This document shows positions 36,001 through 43,546 of a DNA stretch of 64,000 nucleotides, piece after piece; within the stretch, counting starts at the first letter, position 1; each line of letters begins with the position of its first letter. The position numbers and the translations under genes were made by a program. The notes below the pieces were generated by a model that worked only from the letters and a program-made list of their open reading frames with translations, was not told the origin of the DNA and did not search any database. The stretch is from Galaxea fascicularis (lineage: Eukaryota > Cnidaria > Anthozoa > Scleractinia > Euphylliidae): contig OX419338.1 of the NCBI GenBank assembly GCA_948470475.1, positions 5,817,205 to 5,881,204 on the forward strand. Reading direction: 5' to 3'.

Positions 36001-38263
36001 GACCACCAGCTCCAGATAAGGAAATGAAAAAAGTGAGAACAGTACCTTGTAATGACCAGGCCCCTCAAAATACAATACCGGAAAACTGTCCCATGTGTGA
36101 AAGGGGGTGGGGCCCACGGGTGGGGCAAAAATAAATGCAGGAGATCATTAACTTGGAGAGGCAAAACAAACTTCCTTATTTGCAATACGATACCTCAGAA
36201 GAGAAATTTTCCTTAATATTACACTTACTTGGCCTGTCTTCCTTGAAGAGCTAATCTTAACTTTTCCATCAGAGCGTCCAGCGTTGTGCCTTCGTATTCA
36301 TACGGGATTGCAATGACACCAAACACCACAGCATCCAATAACAACTAAGCATTTAGAAAATGACAATTCCGTATCAAACACTTGAAACTTCACACACAAA
36401 TTTTGGAATCTCGCAAAATTAAAGGAGCTTTATTATGGGCATTTGTATAAGGTCAAAATTCGGGACTGAGAACATTTTTTATACAGAAAAAAGGGTCTTA
36501 GAACTCCAAACGACAGGCTTAAATTCTCGAAAGAATACTTGGTTTGTGAAAGTTTTAGCTCGACACCAGTTGAACGAATACTTGTAAAACAGCGGCACGA
36601 ACTTTTTTGAAGTTGCAGTACGTTCCACTATGAATAAGCTGCCAAGGGCACTTATTCATAGTTTCACTGTCCTCATCTATAACACTGCCTAGCAAGAGGC
36701 AAACTTGTTAGCAGGAGCAACTGAAAACTTCCAGTAGTCTTACATTTAATTGATCCAGTTGGCAAATGTTTGGAACCCTTTTTAACATACCCGCTAGCCA
36801 TCTAGCGTGCAAGCTGGGTAAAACCTTAGGTATCAGGTGTTTATCAATTCTTACCTCACAAGCTGGTATTTCAGAGGAGATAAATATCACTGCCGGCTTG
36901 GGACACCTTCGAAGATCCTACCGTTTACAGAAGAGGAAAATTAGTTATCTATGTAGTATTCACGATATTTTATTTGCTTGTCAGACACACACACGCACAA
37001 ATTCTTGTGTACAACTCCGCCATGCACCAATGCAGCGCCACAGTTTCTTTAAATTAAAACTACCCCCTTTATAATAAACTCTTGCCTGTGATCAGGACAT
37101 ATCTTAGAATCGCTCTTATCGTCATTCTCTAAAATTGTGCCTTTAACTTTTACTTCGCTTTTCAGGGGAGAATAGTTATCCTCATGACACTAAAACAGAG
37201 CCGGATCAAAGGTTATGTAATTTCTCATCTTTTATTTTTCTCTGACTCGCGAAACACAGCGACTCCTGAAACAAAACAAGTCCTATACTCACATGTGAGT
37301 GTCTTGTTGGTAAAACTGAATCGTGAGTGCTGGGATGGATGCCAAAAGTAAGGTCTTGCCTGCAAAGAGGAACATCACGTGAATGCTGACGTAGAATGCC
37401 TCACAGGACGGCGTGCGCATTCGTGTGGTTTTCAGTTGAGTGTCAAAAGTGATTCGCGCTTTCGCTTTACCCTATGATCGGTTACAAGTCAAAACTCGCG
37501 CCAATTTCTCAGCTAGTAAGAAGCAAAACCAAAACCAATCGCTGGTTGCACGAGCGCATTTTCCCGCGCTTGGGACAGTTGCGTGCCATTACTTCGAATT
37601 CTAGTGATTGGTTCACTGAGCTGTATGCGTCTCTCGTGATTGGTCAGAGTAAATGGCTTTGCTTTAATTTTAGTTTGACGATACTCAGAATGAAAACCAC
37701 TCTAATGATCAAACTCCTAAATCTCTTTTGTCATCCGCAGCCTAACAGTTTCCCAAAGTGTGTTCCCAACGCCAACCCTTTCGTGTCACGCCTTTAATCA
37801 ACCCACTCTTCTCGTATTCAATACATGTATATAAACGCCACTTTATGCTTTTCTTCGTCCTACGCTGCTTACTTAATCCTCCCGTTTAAAGGCGAGCTTA
37901 GAAATCAATCACCTCTTTTGTTTCGTTTTTTAATTCTTACCACGTGAGGATTTGCTTTTTCCATTATTCTGTCATCAGCATACACGTATACAGTAGCTAG
38001 CAAAGAAAAATTCGATCGCGTAGGATTAAAAAATTCCTTCTCGAAACCTACCTCCGTGTGGGTGATGCTGGGATGGACCTAGGCCATGGTTGCTCAACTA
38101 AGGATTCGTCAACTGAATAAATAAATGTTAACAAGTCAATAACTAGAGCTTCATTATTTGCTGCGAGAAAAAGGTCATATGTCCCTATTTCGAAGCAGAG
38201 GAGGACATGATGATTATGATGATTCAGGTGACAATGACAATGACAATAACGATAATGATGATA

Positions 38264-38294
<31 letters not shown>

Positions 38295-41200
38295 CGATGA
38301 TGATAATGGTGGCGATGATGGTGATGATGATAATGATGACGATGATAATGATGATGATGGCGATGACGATTATGCTGACGATAATGACGTTTTTTGACGA
38401 TGATGATGACGCTGACGCTGACGAAGATGATGACGATGATGATGGCAATGACTATGACTATGAAGATGATGATGATAATGACAATGACGATAACGCTGCC
38501 ACACGGGGACAAGAATGATATCAATGACGATCATGTGAAGTTATTTTGATAGCGAAGAATTATTCTGGGCAAAGCTAACGTTTAACTTGTAAAGTAATTC
38601 ATGATCAAGACCCGTTCTGGAATCAACGGTTTCTCCAATCAGAGTTAAAACCGAATACTACGTACCACCAGATTCAACAGCCAGTGCCTCCGTGAGAGTC
38701 AGTTTGGAGGGAGGGACTGGCTCCTTTCCTTCTTCAGTTATGTTACCGTTGACATCACGAACTTCGCTGACCTGAGAAATGAACAGCAATTATTAACAAA
38801 CAAGTTACATACAGTTGTCGACTGTTTCCGTTCTAATCACACCCACAATGGGCCAAAAATATTAAGTTTAGAGTTTTTTTCACCCGTTCCTGTTCTTTCC
38901 CCAACCCCCCAGTACCCCCATTTTTTTCTAGACGTCTGGTTGTTTGATGTGTAACACCCGGTAGTAGCGTCCAGTAGTTCACACATAATGATTATTTTCT
39001 GAATTCTGATGCCCGCTTGGTTAACCTGCGAATCCGGTACTTAAAATGTTACCGAAAACCCCTTTGTGTTAGATAAATCCTACGACGCAGACAATGTCTG
39101 CACAGCAATCATAAAAAGCACCATCCCTAACTCTCAAATACATGCAAAAAAGGTGCACAAACATCTGTTAGTTCCCACCTTGGACACTTTCACTCTTTCT
39201 ATACGCATGTGTGCAGGAGCGGTATGTGATCTTCTGTGAGGAGGCCTGGGATTGAGCCCCAGTCTCTCTGCTCTCAGTCGGTCATGGGAAAGAGGCTGGT
39301 TTGGGTTATGTTCATATAGCAGTGCTTTTCTGGCATTTTCTAGGTCAGGAGGATTGGGATCCGGGTCCAACCATGGTGGGCGACGTGTGTCTGGTACAAA
39401 AAATGAAATATACAGTCAGGCTATTGTGCACTGTGCCTGTGTTCATGTTGTAAGACATCAGCATCTGTATGCCGTGTCTGTGTTTTGTGCAATGGAGAGG
39501 GACTGCCCCAGTAATTTCACACCCAGTCACCTCCTAACCCCAAGTGGGATAATAGAGCTATAACAAAGCAGTAGGCCAGGAATCTTTAAGTGAGGTACTG
39601 GACAGTTGGGAGTACTATGTGTATTTACCCTTTAAAAGTACTACATAAAACAGACATACACATGTTTGGGTTACTATGAGAATTTGAGGAGATTTTACTT
39701 CACAGGGAACCAGAACAATGCGCCATTGCCATCCCAGTTTGATCCAAACTTGGATATACTGAAGATTTTGCATTTTTGATCTGAGAAGTGTTGTATCAGT
39801 TTTTAGAGGTCACACTTGGCATTCGTACCTCGTTTGTAGTATGTGACTTCTTTAAGTCTTGCCTTTCTCTCAGCTGTGTTTTGTTTGCCATTTTGAGCAA
39901 CTTTCAAGCTGCTGTCAGCAAACTGACCATATGTTTCTCCCTGAAAAAAAATGAGCTCAGGTTTTGATGGTAAGCTATCTATAAAAAAGAATGAAAATAA
40001 ATGATAACAATAATGATGACTGATAATAAAAATTTAATTATAACTACCATTAAAATTTCTTGATTTATGCTCCCTGTGGTTGTTGCCATTAGGGCCAATG
40101 ATTTAAATGCCTTAAATTCTGATGTACATGTCTGGCAGATTGAATGTTGCTGCCACAAACTAGCTGTTTGAATCAGATTTATAATTTAAGTTTTAGTGAC
40201 AGCAAACTAAGTTCATTGCATGTAAACGCTACTGATCTAATAAAAATTCTCAGAACTACATGTACATGTACATGTACACAGATTAGCAGAAAAGTCGAGG
40301 AAGAAAGCATACCATCCTTGATGGTGCTTCCATGTCAAGGGATCCAGTGCACATGATGTAGTGATGTTTCCAGCATCCATTTTCTCTACTGTTTGGAGTG
40401 TAAGGCAAATACCAACCAAACCTCAAACACTTTGGCATCCAAATGACATCCTGCTCACTTAGAAATTTCCAGTGCCAGGAAACTTGGGCTGCACGGCAAA
40501 GACTTCTTGGGTCAAGGAAGGACAATATGTAGGTTGATATAAAGTGTGGTAGAACAGTTGTGTAGTCCAAGTGATGTATTGGAAGCTGCTTCTTAAACCA
40601 GCCTTCATTTACAAATTTCAACTGAGATTTGGTGCATTTCTTTAAGATAAAGGTTAAGAACTTTTTTCGTTGGGCATCTGTCCACATCGAGAACTGTAAG
40701 TAAATAAATATATATTAGATAAATAAATGAATCAATGAATGAACAAACAAATGAACGAACGAACGAATGAACGAACAGACAGACAGACAGACGGACAAAC
40801 GGACAGACAAATGAATGAGAAGCAACATGCAAACACTGTTGAATGATAACTAAAAACACTAACTACCACTACATAAAATGCAGGTGGAGAACAATACACA
40901 TCCCTATCGTGGAGTGACAGACGGTTTATGACCTTGAGTTTGGGAAGCACCACAAGTAAGGGCAGGACAAGTATCTAGGCCTTGCAGCTCTGTTTTCTCA
41001 GCTGGCTTAAAGTGAGATAATATCTACCTGACTGTGTGCTCTAAAGTTATCCGTATTCTTCCCCTGTAGAATGTATAATTGCCACCTAATAAATTTTTCT
41101 CTACTTCTCTTTCCTTGTAACTACACCCATAATTAAACCCTTGAGGTCAGGCAAAATCAGTTCATATCATCAAGGACTTCATTGAGAAGAAAAAGTTGTT

Positions 41201-43104
41201 TTATTAACTTTGTTCATTCAATACTGTAAAGCCCAGGATTTACGCTAAATAGACAATCATTAATAACTAAGTGTAGCCTGATCCCCTGTCATCGTCTTCA
41301 ATCATGAGCAATTTTAAGAGATTCGAAGTTCGCTATCATGACCCGATATTTTTAGGTCTTACCTTTTACCAAGTGTTGATGTTTTATTATTATTTATTTA
41401 TTTATTTATTTATTTATTCCATTTTCACTGCATTAGTTAAAACATATAACTAAATTACATAAAGAGACAATGCATTAGTAAAAGATAAATTATTGCAGTG
41501 GGGAAGGACTAGAAGGGAACATACAAACCATTTGAGCTTATTTTTTTTAATCTTTTATTGTAACTTTTGCCAAAGATTTTAAATCACTGGTTTCAGTGAA
41601 GTTGGCTCCTTCAATAAAGATTATTATCATTCATTCAGTTTATTTATTTAATCCAATCCTGTATCAAATTATATATCTGGGGGGATGGGGGGGGGGGGGT
41701 GACCTTTTATGTGACAGGGATGATCAAATGGGGGTAAAAATTAAAACCCAAAAAAATCCCTGGACTTAAAATTAACCCCCAAAAAATTCCATACCAGTCT
41801 CCAAGCTTAAACATTTCCAGAAAGGATTGCACTTTATTTGCACTGAACTGCACGGAGCAGTATATCCCCAATCTTCAGATTGTTTTTAATACCCCATGAA
41901 ATCCCAGCTTAAATCATTAAGCCACACAAATAAATACTTCTCAAATTAACCCACCCAAAAAAATCCCAGAATCACAAATTCCAAGCCCCAAAAAAATCCT
42001 TCAATCATCACCGTCACTTGGAATCCAGAGTACCCCGGGGATATGATACATGTACAAAATACACACGAAATAAAATAAAATACAGATAGGAAATAGAAAC
42101 ACTAAACTGTTTAATGTTATATTAGACATAAATTTTGTTTTTTCTCTTGTTTATCTGTATTTCATTTTTATTTTCTACTTTGTTTTTGCCGGTGGTTATG
42201 GCCAGCAGTTCCCTCCCCCGAAAAGGGCATGGAGAACTGGGAGAGGATTAAAATTAAATTGGTGAATAATGAAACTTAAAGGAACAACAAATAATTTGTG
42301 TATCTATCTGTGCATCCCAAAGAATTTATAAATTACAGTGACACAACGTTCTGACTTTTTTAAAATAATTTTATTGACTGGCACATCACTCACATCAAAT
42401 CCTGACCCGCCATAAGCTTAGATCTACTTCGCCCCAAAATATATATTTACAGGCTTTTATTATGCCAAAGAAGTGAACGTGTATTATAAGGAAATCGTTT
42501 TACTGCTTCCATGGATATAGGTACTGGGTAACCATCCACACAATCGTAAATCATGAAATGGGCTTTTATAAATAAATTGTTAAGCTATAAAGAACGCGCG
42601 CTTGCGAATTAGACATGCAAAAAATTATAGTTTTCTGTTTTGCGATTTAACTTACCCAGTGTCCTATAAGATCTAACCGCTCTACGAAAATCTGAAAGAA
42701 GCAGAAGAGAGAAAAAACAATAAACTTGCAATTATTATAACAAGAGAGCTTTCAACTCAAACTGTGAAATTGCGACCAGACAATAAGCTTCCTTAGAGAC
42801 AAAAGGTGTTCAAAGTGGTTGTTTAAACATTCAACTGAATTTAAACAACCATGAAATTTCAATGATGAGAAACATTTCAAGGGTGTCTCACTTGACTGTT
42901 TGAAGCACTGTGTACAACTGGCGTCCAAGCACTGTAATGCGTTTTATATTTCTCGGTGTGGAACCCGTGATCGATTACTGATGGTGAAATTCGGGGTTTC
43001 GTGCTTCCTTTGGAGCCGACAATCTCATTCTCTTCCACTGTTCTTCGCGTTTTCTTGCCATTTGCAGAAGAGGGTCGAACATTTCGAGGTATTCCTGCTG
43101 ACAT
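12282..43104 (-). CDS. ECT2L: ECT2L-like F-box / RhoGEF (DH-PH) protein, 29 exons
   Basis: Predicted Rho guanine nucleotide exchange factor with an N-terminal F-box, the ECT2L architecture. Exons (window coordinates, read right to left): 42892-43104, 42656-42691, 40313-40693, 39829-39940, 39179-39390, 38666-38771, 38052-38112, 37293-37359, 36855-36917, 36229-36344, 35929-35981, 35468-35581, 34697-34786, 33678-33781, 33269-33347, 32589-32704, 32405-32488, 26043-26111, 23623-23777, 21655-21723, 21130-21181, 20523-20618, 19877-19950, 18818-18859, 17675-17789, 14913-15007, 14382-14495, 13909-13967, 12282-12412. Every intron is GT/AG, all phases agree, and the total is 3078 nt, giving 1025 residues and TGA. 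Domains: F-box about 131-168, a middle region about 395-640, DH about 706-893, PH about 905-1020. The first exon begins at ATG 43104. Exons 7 and 8 are the least certain; the DH and PH exons are very clear. Confidence 0.86.
12453..12546. repeat. Two tandem 45-bp repeats in the last ECT2L intron
   Basis: Copies at 12453-12497 and 12502-12546 both run CTGACTCTGT to ATTACTCAC with few differences, 40-85 bp upstream of the acceptor of the final exon. Confidence 0.8.
12891..13017. mobile_element. Short hairpin MITE, CACATGTGCCGAATCTAATG arms
   Basis: A 28-bp perfect inverted pair (CACATGTGCCGAATCTAATG with CAAATGAG) flanks an A-rich loop; outer ends are TAAGGCCCATTTCAAACG and CGTTTCAAGCGGGTCTAA. 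Confidence 0.85.
13100..13150. repeat. Hairpin TAGTCTCCTTCGCAGCCG
   Basis: An 18-bp arm and its complement CGGCTGCGAAGGAGACTA around a 15-bp loop, in an ECT2L intron. Confidence 0.8.
13271..13373. repeat. ~100-bp palindrome
   Basis: Arms run from CAACTATTCCTCGAGCCC to its complement GGGCGAGAGGAATAATTG; the central 15 bp GAGTCAATAGCCCAT is exactly mirrored. The centre is GAGGCCGAAGGCCGATG. Confidence 0.85.
13374..13796. mobile_element. Element with TTAGTAAAATCCAACT ends
   Basis: Inverted ends TTAGTAAAATCCAACTAG and CAGTTGGATTTTACTAA plus TTGGTC/GACCAC. An 80-codon minus frame inside (13445-13687) has no recognised domain. It directly follows the palindrome at 13271-13373. Confidence 0.75.
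15297..15580. mobile_element. MITE of the AGAGTGGTTTTCA family, complete copy
   Basis: Ends AGAGTGGTTTTCAATCGAGT and the complement of ACTCAATTGACAACCGCTCT. The interior has several CCAATCA/TGATTGG boxes. Confidence 0.82.
15593..16836. mobile_element. 1.2-kb element with GGGGCCGACCATTTAACT ends
   Basis: Left end GGGGCCGACCATTTAACTTT followed by a G-run; right end a C-run then GAGTTAAATGGTCGGCCCC. Near each end are several copies of a short unit, GCAGGATATTTTTTTT at left and its complement at right. Between 16300 and 16610 a degenerate TAGGCTAACC-type unit is repeated about seven times. No coding sequence. Confidence 0.82.
16839..17210. mobile_element. MITE of the GACGGCAACGAAAACG family, copy 2
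   Basis: Left TTAGGGAGTTTTAGCAGCGA then GACGGCGACGGCAACG; right TTCTCGTTGCTGTTACCGTC then TTGCTAAAACACCCTA. It abuts the preceding element with 2 bp between them. Confidence 0.82.
17675..23777 (-). CDS. ECT2L: ECT2L exons 19-25: RhoGEF (DH) domain
   Basis: Seven exons build the Dbl-homology domain, the catalytic part that loads GTP on Rho-type GTPases. In order they show EKRTLIAQEILSTELAYM (helix 1, with the conserved E and Y), ANIQILFADSDTLLALS, LLANNLSSRLEEWDSHQ, LGDIFLNFTTQLRAYTNF, CKEQNPQFRSFLGRHE, SLAELFFLPGRRIKR (the conserved SL-EL-P-RI-RY block) and YVELLESFFKYTPSDH. The RRIKR-Y junction spans exons 24 and 25, and the small 42-nt exon 24 is fixed by phase 2 at both ends. The length (about 188 residues) and order match a complete DH domain with no stop or gap. 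In exon 24 the acceptor ttcttag, not the nearer tttag, gives the open frame. Confidence 0.92.
18240..18710. repeat. Composite of hairpin MITEs
   Basis: The right part (about 18575-18710) is a second copy of the CACATGTGCCRAATCTAATG hairpin of 12891-13017, ending ACGTTTGAACCGGGCCTA. The left part repeats CGTGCTACTACCGTGTCGAA and its complement and ends CACGACGTTTGAAACGGGCC, so two related elements lie side by side. Confidence 0.7.
20350..20420. repeat. End fragment of the GACGGCAACG MITE family
   Basis: AACAGCAATGGCAACGAGAA then CGCCACAAAACAATAGG matches the complement of the right end of the copy at 16839-17210. Confidence 0.6.
20940..20990. repeat. G-run cluster
   Basis: Four or more runs of three to twelve G on the plus strand within 50 bp, in an ECT2L intron. 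The pattern fits a G-quadruplex. Confidence 0.7.
21347..21544. mobile_element. MITE with TTAGAATAAATCTACTA ends
   Basis: 17-bp perfect inverted ends (TTAGAATAAATCTACTA and TAGTAGATTTATTCTAA), 198 bp in total, between ECT2L exons 20 and 21. Confidence 0.85.
22560..23010. repeat. Repeat region rich in TTGGTCGCCAG
   Basis: The motif GGTCGCCAG and its complement recur at 22592, 22920, 22930, 22951 and 22980, with flanking GGGTCTGGAATTA and its complement-like AATTTCGGACCCTGG. Likely a decayed mobile element bounded by GGGTC/GACCC. Confidence 0.5.
23108..23253. mobile_element. Short MITE with GAGGCCCAGARGACAAAAACA arms
   Basis: About 45 bp imperfect inverted arms; the best block is GCGAGGCCCAGAAGACAAAA against TTTTGTCCTCTGGGCCTCGT. 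Confidence 0.75.
23492..23570 (+). repeat. tRNA-like (SINE head) fragment
   Basis: CCTCAGTGGTAGAGCATCTG resembles a tRNA D-arm (A box) and AGGTCATAGCCTTGATTCA a degenerate B box. It lacks a complete cloverleaf, so a SINE remnant is likelier than a gene. Confidence 0.5.
24573..24664. repeat. Hairpin GAGAGTTATCAGC
   Basis: AATAACCAAGGTCGAGGTGA and GAGTTATCAGC are mirrored by GCTGATAACTCTTACCGACA and CCTTGATTATT, an arm of about 40 bp with mismatches. Confidence 0.75.
25132..25153. repeat. (AAAT)n microsatellite
   Basis: About five AAAT units in an ECT2L intron. Confidence 0.85.
25378..25487. mobile_element. Short hairpin MITE with GAGTTGTTCGAAGCATGGTT ends
   Basis: Arms GAGTTGTTCGAAGCATGGTT and AACCATGCTTCGAGTAACTC, with GCTAACC boxes inside each arm. 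Confidence 0.82.
28285..28725 (+). mobile_element. tRNA-derived SINE
   Basis: A B-box-like GGGGGTTCAAGCCC at about 28318 lies in a tRNA-like head; the body follows, and the tail is the standard AAAGCGCTTTGAGCCC and AAAGCGCTATATAAAT of many metazoan SINEs and LINE partners. It lies about 1 kb upstream of the nested GPCR in ECT2L intron 17. Confidence 0.75.
29336..31060 (+). CDS. Class A (rhodopsin-like) GPCR, intronless, Gln/Pro-rich third loop
   Basis: A 574-residue seven-transmembrane receptor of the plasma membrane. TM1 has GN at 31-32, TM2 LAISD at 56-60, the TM3 disulphide cysteine is C87 or C90, TM3 ends NRF at 111-113 in place of DRY, TM4 is about 130-153, TM5 about 177-200, TM6 has FIWIP at about 501-505, and TM7 has NPALY at 539-543. 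The tail is short with a CCECLEC cluster that could be palmitoylated. The third intracellular loop is about 280 residues and built of Gln, Pro, Glu and Thr with repeated PQ steps. ATG 29336 is chosen because an in-frame TGA lies 9 nt upstream; a splice acceptor (tttgcag) ends at 29298, so a 5' UTR exon is likely. It sits in the 6.3-kb intron 17 of ECT2L, antisense. The ligand is not predictable; a melatonin- or amine-like receptor of the cnidarian type is a guess. Confidence 0.93.
   Translation: MQSLELPSRSVVQVVMESFSWTVIAIAGLLGNILVCVAFYRNPVLRRLTPVYIITLAISDILNCCTNAVFVGVTLITGSWRFGDNGCFVCGMSIPFLICVTISTMSLTAINRFIKATNSELFRRIFSLKRSVMIVIGLWIAVALVILVPFYLGGIKFVFYPGYAVCLPSFQGKFHAYTIITYASFMTASLIIVPVCYYKVHQAFRQVLLQESQAISQPREAQTPQHQQVDHQPDEPQLKHQTDETQDSYQPQDPQATQQPEQAQTLLQRGGSQEVLKRREKQASQHPKELQTANKAKKPQAANRQEELLAVKKRPPQAKTVQSCLETQQPQPNTCSRVSGCVETQQPQEGERIEEPQTAHQLPVMKAKGFFKAQRALKKVSPQGVQVVCSRGEPQTAKQSQGGEEEISNKTPDTQTPQQLDEPQVNQPQTEPQATHQPQTPLYNYQHHKGQKSEKQDTLQTQQRTDQRQEPQTAQNSDIVTKAKEAKITKMMFAIVLAFLFIWIPLLVTITVTRVSLGTVPREITMLVSYGTNISSLINPALYAIMNRSYRNEFKYILRSMKFYVSECCECLEC
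31061..32404. other. Intron 17 remainder, 3' of the GPCR
   Basis: Holds the GPCR 3' UTR and, at 31850-32105, a degenerate repeat with many TTCAAGGAGT units that yields a spurious 109-codon frame. Confidence 0.45.
32795..32825. repeat. (AATC)n microsatellite
   Basis: About six AATC units, then decaying CAACTAACC-like units. Confidence 0.85.
35375..35440 (+). repeat. tRNA-like (SINE head) fragment
   Basis: TCTGTAACTCAGTGGTTGAG with CATCCGTACGG resembles a tRNA D-arm and anticodon stem. No full cloverleaf. Just left of ECT2L exon 12. Confidence 0.4.
35468..37359 (-). CDS. ECT2L: ECT2L exons 8-12: DUF4347-like middle domain
   Basis: Five exons encode residues about 374-511. Key runs are KPAVIFISSEIPACE (exon 9), DAVVFGVIAIPYEYEGTTLD with DALMEKLRLALQGRQ (exon 10), IGIFAWGESGTVRIV (exon 11) and GGHVDIFVPLVET (exon 12). 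The alternation of hydrophobic strands, a leucine-rich helix after GTTLD and a G-E-S-G turn resembles the DUF4347 pattern known from large bacterial surface proteins, where a similar turn is SHG. That link is my inference from pattern, not a search result. Whatever its name, the block is well preserved and in one frame, so it is a folded part of the protein. Exon 8 (37293-37359) fits only in the frame QDLTFGIHPSTHDS, dictated by the phases on both sides. Confidence 0.72.
35698..35728. repeat. Short interstitial TTAGGG tract
   Basis: CTTAGGGTTGGGGTTAGGGT then TAGGGTCC gives about four telomere-type units in an ECT2L intron, followed at 35765 by a T-run and (GT)n. Confidence 0.75.
37423..37702. 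mobile_element. MITE of the AGAGTGGTTTTCA family, second copy
   Basis: Ends GTGGTTTTCAGTTGAGTGTC and GAATGAAAACCACTCT; shares GCGCATTTTCCCGCGCTTGG and GTGATTGGT boxes (in reverse order) with 15297-15580. It lies in an ECT2L intron and causes the 107-codon frame at 37474-37797. Confidence 0.8.
38206..38516. repeat. Imperfect (GAT/GAC)n satellite
   Basis: About 310 bp of GATGAT, GACAAT and GACGAC trinucleotides in ECT2L intron 6. It is open in several frames (poly-Asp on one strand, Ile/His on the other), which are not genes. Confidence 0.92.
40313..40693 (-). CDS. ECT2L: ECT2L exon 3: F-box exon
   Basis: This 127-codon exon, in phase 0 at both ends, carries the F-box, which in known family members binds Skp1 of an SCF ubiquitin ligase. 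It starts with MWTDAQRKKF, a motif shared in my recollection by FBXO16 and ECT2L, and continues through LPHFISTYILSFLDPRSLC and AAQVSWHWKFL, the F-box helices. The preceding 36-nt exon (42656-42691) encodes IFVERLDLIGHW, which completes the family motif HWF-WTD across the splice junction. That junction fit is good evidence that the two exons are joined and that the true start is the 71-codon exon at 42892-43104 rather than the ATG inside this exon. The acceptor is cttacag and the donor GTATGC. Confidence 0.9.
40735..40815. repeat. (AATG)n / (AACG)n / (AGAC)n microsatellite
   Basis: Successive short tetranucleotide runs just upstream of ECT2L exon 3. Confidence 0.88.
41385..41417. repeat. (TTTA)n microsatellite
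   Basis: About seven TTTA units in ECT2L intron 2. Confidence 0.88.
41677..42045. repeat. Repeat with G-run start and CCCCAAAAAAATCC units
   Basis: Starts GGGGGGATGGGGGG, has four or more CCCAAAAAAATCCC-type units, and ends ATCATCACCGTCACTTGGAA then GTACCCCGGGG, mirroring TGTGACAGGGATGATCAAAT near the start. A decayed inverted-repeat element. Confidence 0.6.
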
Positions 43105-43546
43105 TTGTCGCTGTCTTTCAGGATACTGCCGAGGTTTCGCTAAGCCGTAAACATCAACGATGGCATGTTTATGAACAGGATGAAAGCGCGCACATTTTAG
43201 ATCGGCGTCCTGCGGTTGTCAAGGTCAACGCGACGTTGTACCCTAAGTCTACCCCTGAGGGTAAAGTGTGACGGCAAGATGATGAGATATTTTTTTCTCT
43301 AATCCTGTAATATCACAGAGAATAAAATACAATACTGAGAAAGATAACGCTCATTTACCTTAAAATATCTTCCTGGAGGAAAAAGAACATCAAATTAAAG
43401 GCACAACTTTAATGGGGTATCCCAGCCAAACTGTCGAGCTGTCTTTTCTGGTTGGTATTCCTGTGTAGTTTCACAAGAGACTGGTTACTACGACGAAATC
43501 TTGGCAGTTCATTCCTTCTTCACTACGCTCATCATGAGGAGAAATT
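43105..43546. promoter_or_regulatory. Probable bidirectional promoter, ECT2L / six-exon gene
   Basis: This 442-bp stretch separates the two divergent start codons. It must contain both 5' UTRs and transcription starts. I see no TATA box at a convincing distance on either strand. The arrangement, not a motif, is the evidence. Confidence 0.5.

Noticed and set aside
37474..37797. 107-codon plus frame
   Set aside because: Lies inside a MITE copy (37423-37702).
38048..38524. 158-codon minus frame and 103-codon plus frame
   Set aside because: Produced by the GAT/GAC satellite; only the 61 nt of ECT2L exon 7 at the end are coding.
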